Positions 5,672 to 7,052 of a DNA stretch of 7,052 nt are shown here, piece by piece. The stretch covers positions 1,340,830 to 1,347,881 of the forward strand of contig CP070636.1 in NCBI GenBank assembly GCA_020356305.1. The letters are read 5' to 3'. The notes beneath the pieces are model-generated. The model was not told the origin of the DNA and searched no databases. It worked only from the letters and a program-made list of their open reading frames with translations. The translations under genes and the position numbers were made by a program. Source of the stretch: Candidatus Bathyarchaeota archaeon (lineage in GTDB: Archaea; Thermoproteota; Bathyarchaeia; Bathyarchaeales; Bathyarchaeaceae). Each line of letters begins with the position of its first letter. The first letter of the stretch is position 1.

Positions 5672-6790
5672 TTATGCTTTGATGAATTCTCTTCGATAGT
5701 TTGTTAGGATTTCTGATTTTGTCTTGGTAACTAAAGCTGTGTCTTCTATTCGAACTCCGCCGGCCTCTGGCACAAAGACTGAGCTCTGAAAGAGCGAAGC
5801 AACAGTGTTGGATTTGAACTCGATGTTCCCGTTTTTGGGCATGATCATGGGTTCTTCCTCAAGCTGCAAACCTATGAAGTGGCCGAGCAAGTATGGAAAG
5901 TATTTTTCGTAGTTGCTCCTTTGGAGTAGCTTGCGAACGATTTTGTTGACTGTTCCAATTGTTATGTCTTCTTTGAGCGCACTGAAGGCTGCTGTTTGAG
6001 CCTCTAGCACCGCTTTGAACAGATCTTCCTGCGTCTGTTTGGAGGCTCCTACAATACATGTTCGGCAAATGTCGGAGCAGTAGCCTCCATACACGGCTCC
6101 AAGGTCTATAATCACGAGATCGTTCTTTTCTATTCTTTTTTCGCTGGCAAAGGGGTGAACCAACAGCGTCCGTGGGCCGGATGCGACCACTGTTGGATGT
6201 TTCAGTTCCCATGAGCCCCTTTTCTTCATCTCGTACTCTGCCTCGGCGGCGACTTCGAGTTCCGTTGCCCCGATTCTCAAAGCGTTGACTGCCGCTTCCA
6301 TTCCACGATCTGAGATTTCAGCGGCTTTTCGAATAAGCTTGATCTCGTCGGCTGATTTGATGAACCGCAGCATGCTTAACGTGTCTGACGCGTCCACGAA
6401 CTTCGCATTTGGGGTGGTCTTTTGAAACGTGGTTTTCAAGGCTTCGAATTCGCTGAAATCGAGGCTATCGACGCCCACTGTGGCTCCTGGTGTAATGACC
6501 TCGCTCAGAACTTGCGCCACTTTGTGTTGTTTCGCGTCGGCAACGCCTTTAGCCACTGTGATATTCTGAATGTGAGATTGTCTTCTAGCTACTTCGATGT
6601 CCCGCCAAAGTACAATGAGGACTGGTGTTCCGTCGAATGGAAGGACGATGGTTCCACATGCGTGGAGCGTGGGGTCAGTCACGCCGCTCAGATACTGGAG
6701 GTTTTCGGCGCTATTGAGAACGAGAACATCGATGCCGTTCTTGTTCATCAGTTTTCTGGCATTGCTTAGCCGTTCGTTCCAAAGGTTCAT
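5672..6790 (-). CDS. M24-family metallopeptidase homologue (Xaa-Pro peptidase / creatinase-like)
   Basis: A 372-residue cytosolic protein with the two-domain layout of Xaa-Pro peptidases and creatinase: an N-terminal creatinase-type domain (about 5-135) and a C-terminal pita-bread domain (about 148-360). In prolidases five residues bind two metals. Here Asp229 (IIDLG), Asp240 (CSDICRT), His304 (GHFIGL) and Glu349 (VRIED) are present, but the Glu normally found in a VEPG motif is Gln335 in LFQSSVFVPEAGG; the 14-residue spacing to Glu349 is kept. The His usually found in a LEVHE-type motif is Glu311 (LQLEEEP). His212 (VHPFAS) is kept. The enzyme may therefore have an altered metal site or a different chemistry. 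The family includes creatinase, ectoine hydrolase and the DMSP lyase DddP, so peptides are not the only possible substrates. The ATG follows the MttB-family stop by 69 bp, suggesting co-transcription. Confidence 0.9.
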   Translation of the reverse strand: MNLWNERLSNARKLMNKNGIDVLVLNSAENLQYLSGVTDPTLHACGTIVLPFDGTPVLIVLWRDIEVARRQSHIQNITVAKGVADAKQHKVAQVLSEVITPGATVGVDSLDFSEFEALKTTFQKTTPNAKFVDASDTLSMLRFIKSADEIKLIRKAAEISDRGMEAAVNALRIGATELEVAAEAEYEMKKRGSWELKHPTVVASGPRTLLVHPFASEKRIEKNDLVIIDLGAVYGGYCSDICRTCIVGASKQTQEDLFKAVLEAQTAAFSALKEDITIGTVNKIVRKLLQRSNYEKYFPYLLGHFIGLQLEEEPMIMPKNGNIEFKSNTVASLFQSSVFVPEAGGVRIEDTALVTKTKSEILTNYRREFIKA

Positions 6791-6859
6791 AATGTGTCAC
6801 ACGTTTAGAACACAATTAAGATTTGCGTTGAATTCTCGCCGGCTACGCGAGGTCCTGTC

Positions 6860-7052
6860 CTATTGTAACGCGTGCTTTTCCGCGTTGGCCACTACCTTTT
6901 TGATTCGTTTTTGTATGTCCTTTTTCAGGGGTTCAGGTTGATGATTTGCGAGGATTTCTTTGGCTTTGCTTCTCGCCGCTACGGCAAGGTCCTTTTCCCC
7001 TAGAATCTCGGTATTCCAGAGGTCCTCCGACTTCTTAGTGCGAGCGTATAGA
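6860..7052 (-). CDS. C-terminus of an MttB-family (trimethylamine/betaine-type) corrinoid methyltransferase, partial
   Basis: Sixty-three codons enter from the right edge and end at a TAG. The sequence (LYARTKKSEDLWNTEILGEK, then ARSKAKEILANHQPEPLKKDIQKRIKKVV) matches the tail typical of the MttB superfamily: a W-x-x-x-G-x-x-D/L segment, then A-x-x-KAKEIL-x-x-H-x-PEPL and a final amphipathic helix. Family members move a methyl group from a quaternary or tertiary amine to a corrinoid protein. True trimethylamine enzymes carry pyrrolysine, while non-pyrrolysine relatives such as MtgB use glycine betaine; the diagnostic region is outside the window. It leads the minus-strand cluster with M24 and MobB. 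Identification rests on the tail only. Confidence 0.7.
   Translation of the reverse strand, partial: LYARTKKSEDLWNTEILGEKDLAVAARSKAKEILANHQPEPLKKDIQKRIKKVVANAEKHALQ

Noticed and set aside
1..7052. CRISPR array, insertion sequence or phage module
   Set aside because: No regularly spaced direct repeats, transposase, integrase or terminal inverted repeats were seen on either strand.

Overview
The window reads as chromosomal DNA of an archaeon, most likely an uncultured mesophilic Thermoproteota/Bathyarchaeia-type lineage. The evidence is archaeal-style TATA boxes about 40-50 nt before start codons, GGTGA-type ribosome binding sites with 6-nt spacers, T-run terminators, TTG starts, and genes typical of such genomes (MttB-family methyltransferase, MobB fused to an iron-sulfur domain, TIGR04076 protein, small zinc ribbon). 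The lineage is an inference; no rRNA or other phylogenetic marker is present.

Layout from left to right. Positions 1-117 (minus) hold the start of a membrane-anchored protein that runs off the left edge. Positions 118-575 have no firm gene but carry a small inverted repeat and a tRNA-like T-arm. Positions 576-830 (plus) encode a TIGR04076 protein, converging on a 60-residue zinc-ribbon protein at 982-1164 (minus). Positions 1165-1760 look like a gene graveyard: coding-like plus-strand segments broken by stops and frameshifts, laid out as two successive decayed genes, the second with an intact ribosome binding site and start.

Positions 1752-3209 (minus) encode a complete PLP-dependent group II amino acid decarboxylase with all the catalytic residues I looked for. 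Across a divergent intergenic region with a TATA box and a perfect 14-bp palindrome lies an MFS transporter on the plus strand (3541-4719). Its apparent GTG start falls inside the first membrane helix, and its real start is probably upstream across a G6 tract. The decarboxylase/transporter pair could form a decarboxylation-and-export unit, but this is inferred from position only.

The right third is a minus-strand cluster, in transcription order: the C-terminus of an MttB-family (trimethylamine/betaine-type) methyltransferase (from the right edge to 6860), an M24-family metallopeptidase homologue (6790-5672) in which one canonical metal-ligand Glu is Gln, and a MobB-type GTPase with a four-cysteine Fe-S domain (5586-4744). 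The MttB/M24 pairing suggests methylated-amine or related small-molecule metabolism rather than ordinary peptide turnover, but this is a hypothesis. I see no CRISPR array, IS element, phage gene or obvious defence system. The most interesting items are the altered M24 protein beside MttB, the decayed gene pair, the G-tract at the transporter start and the tRNA-like fragment.
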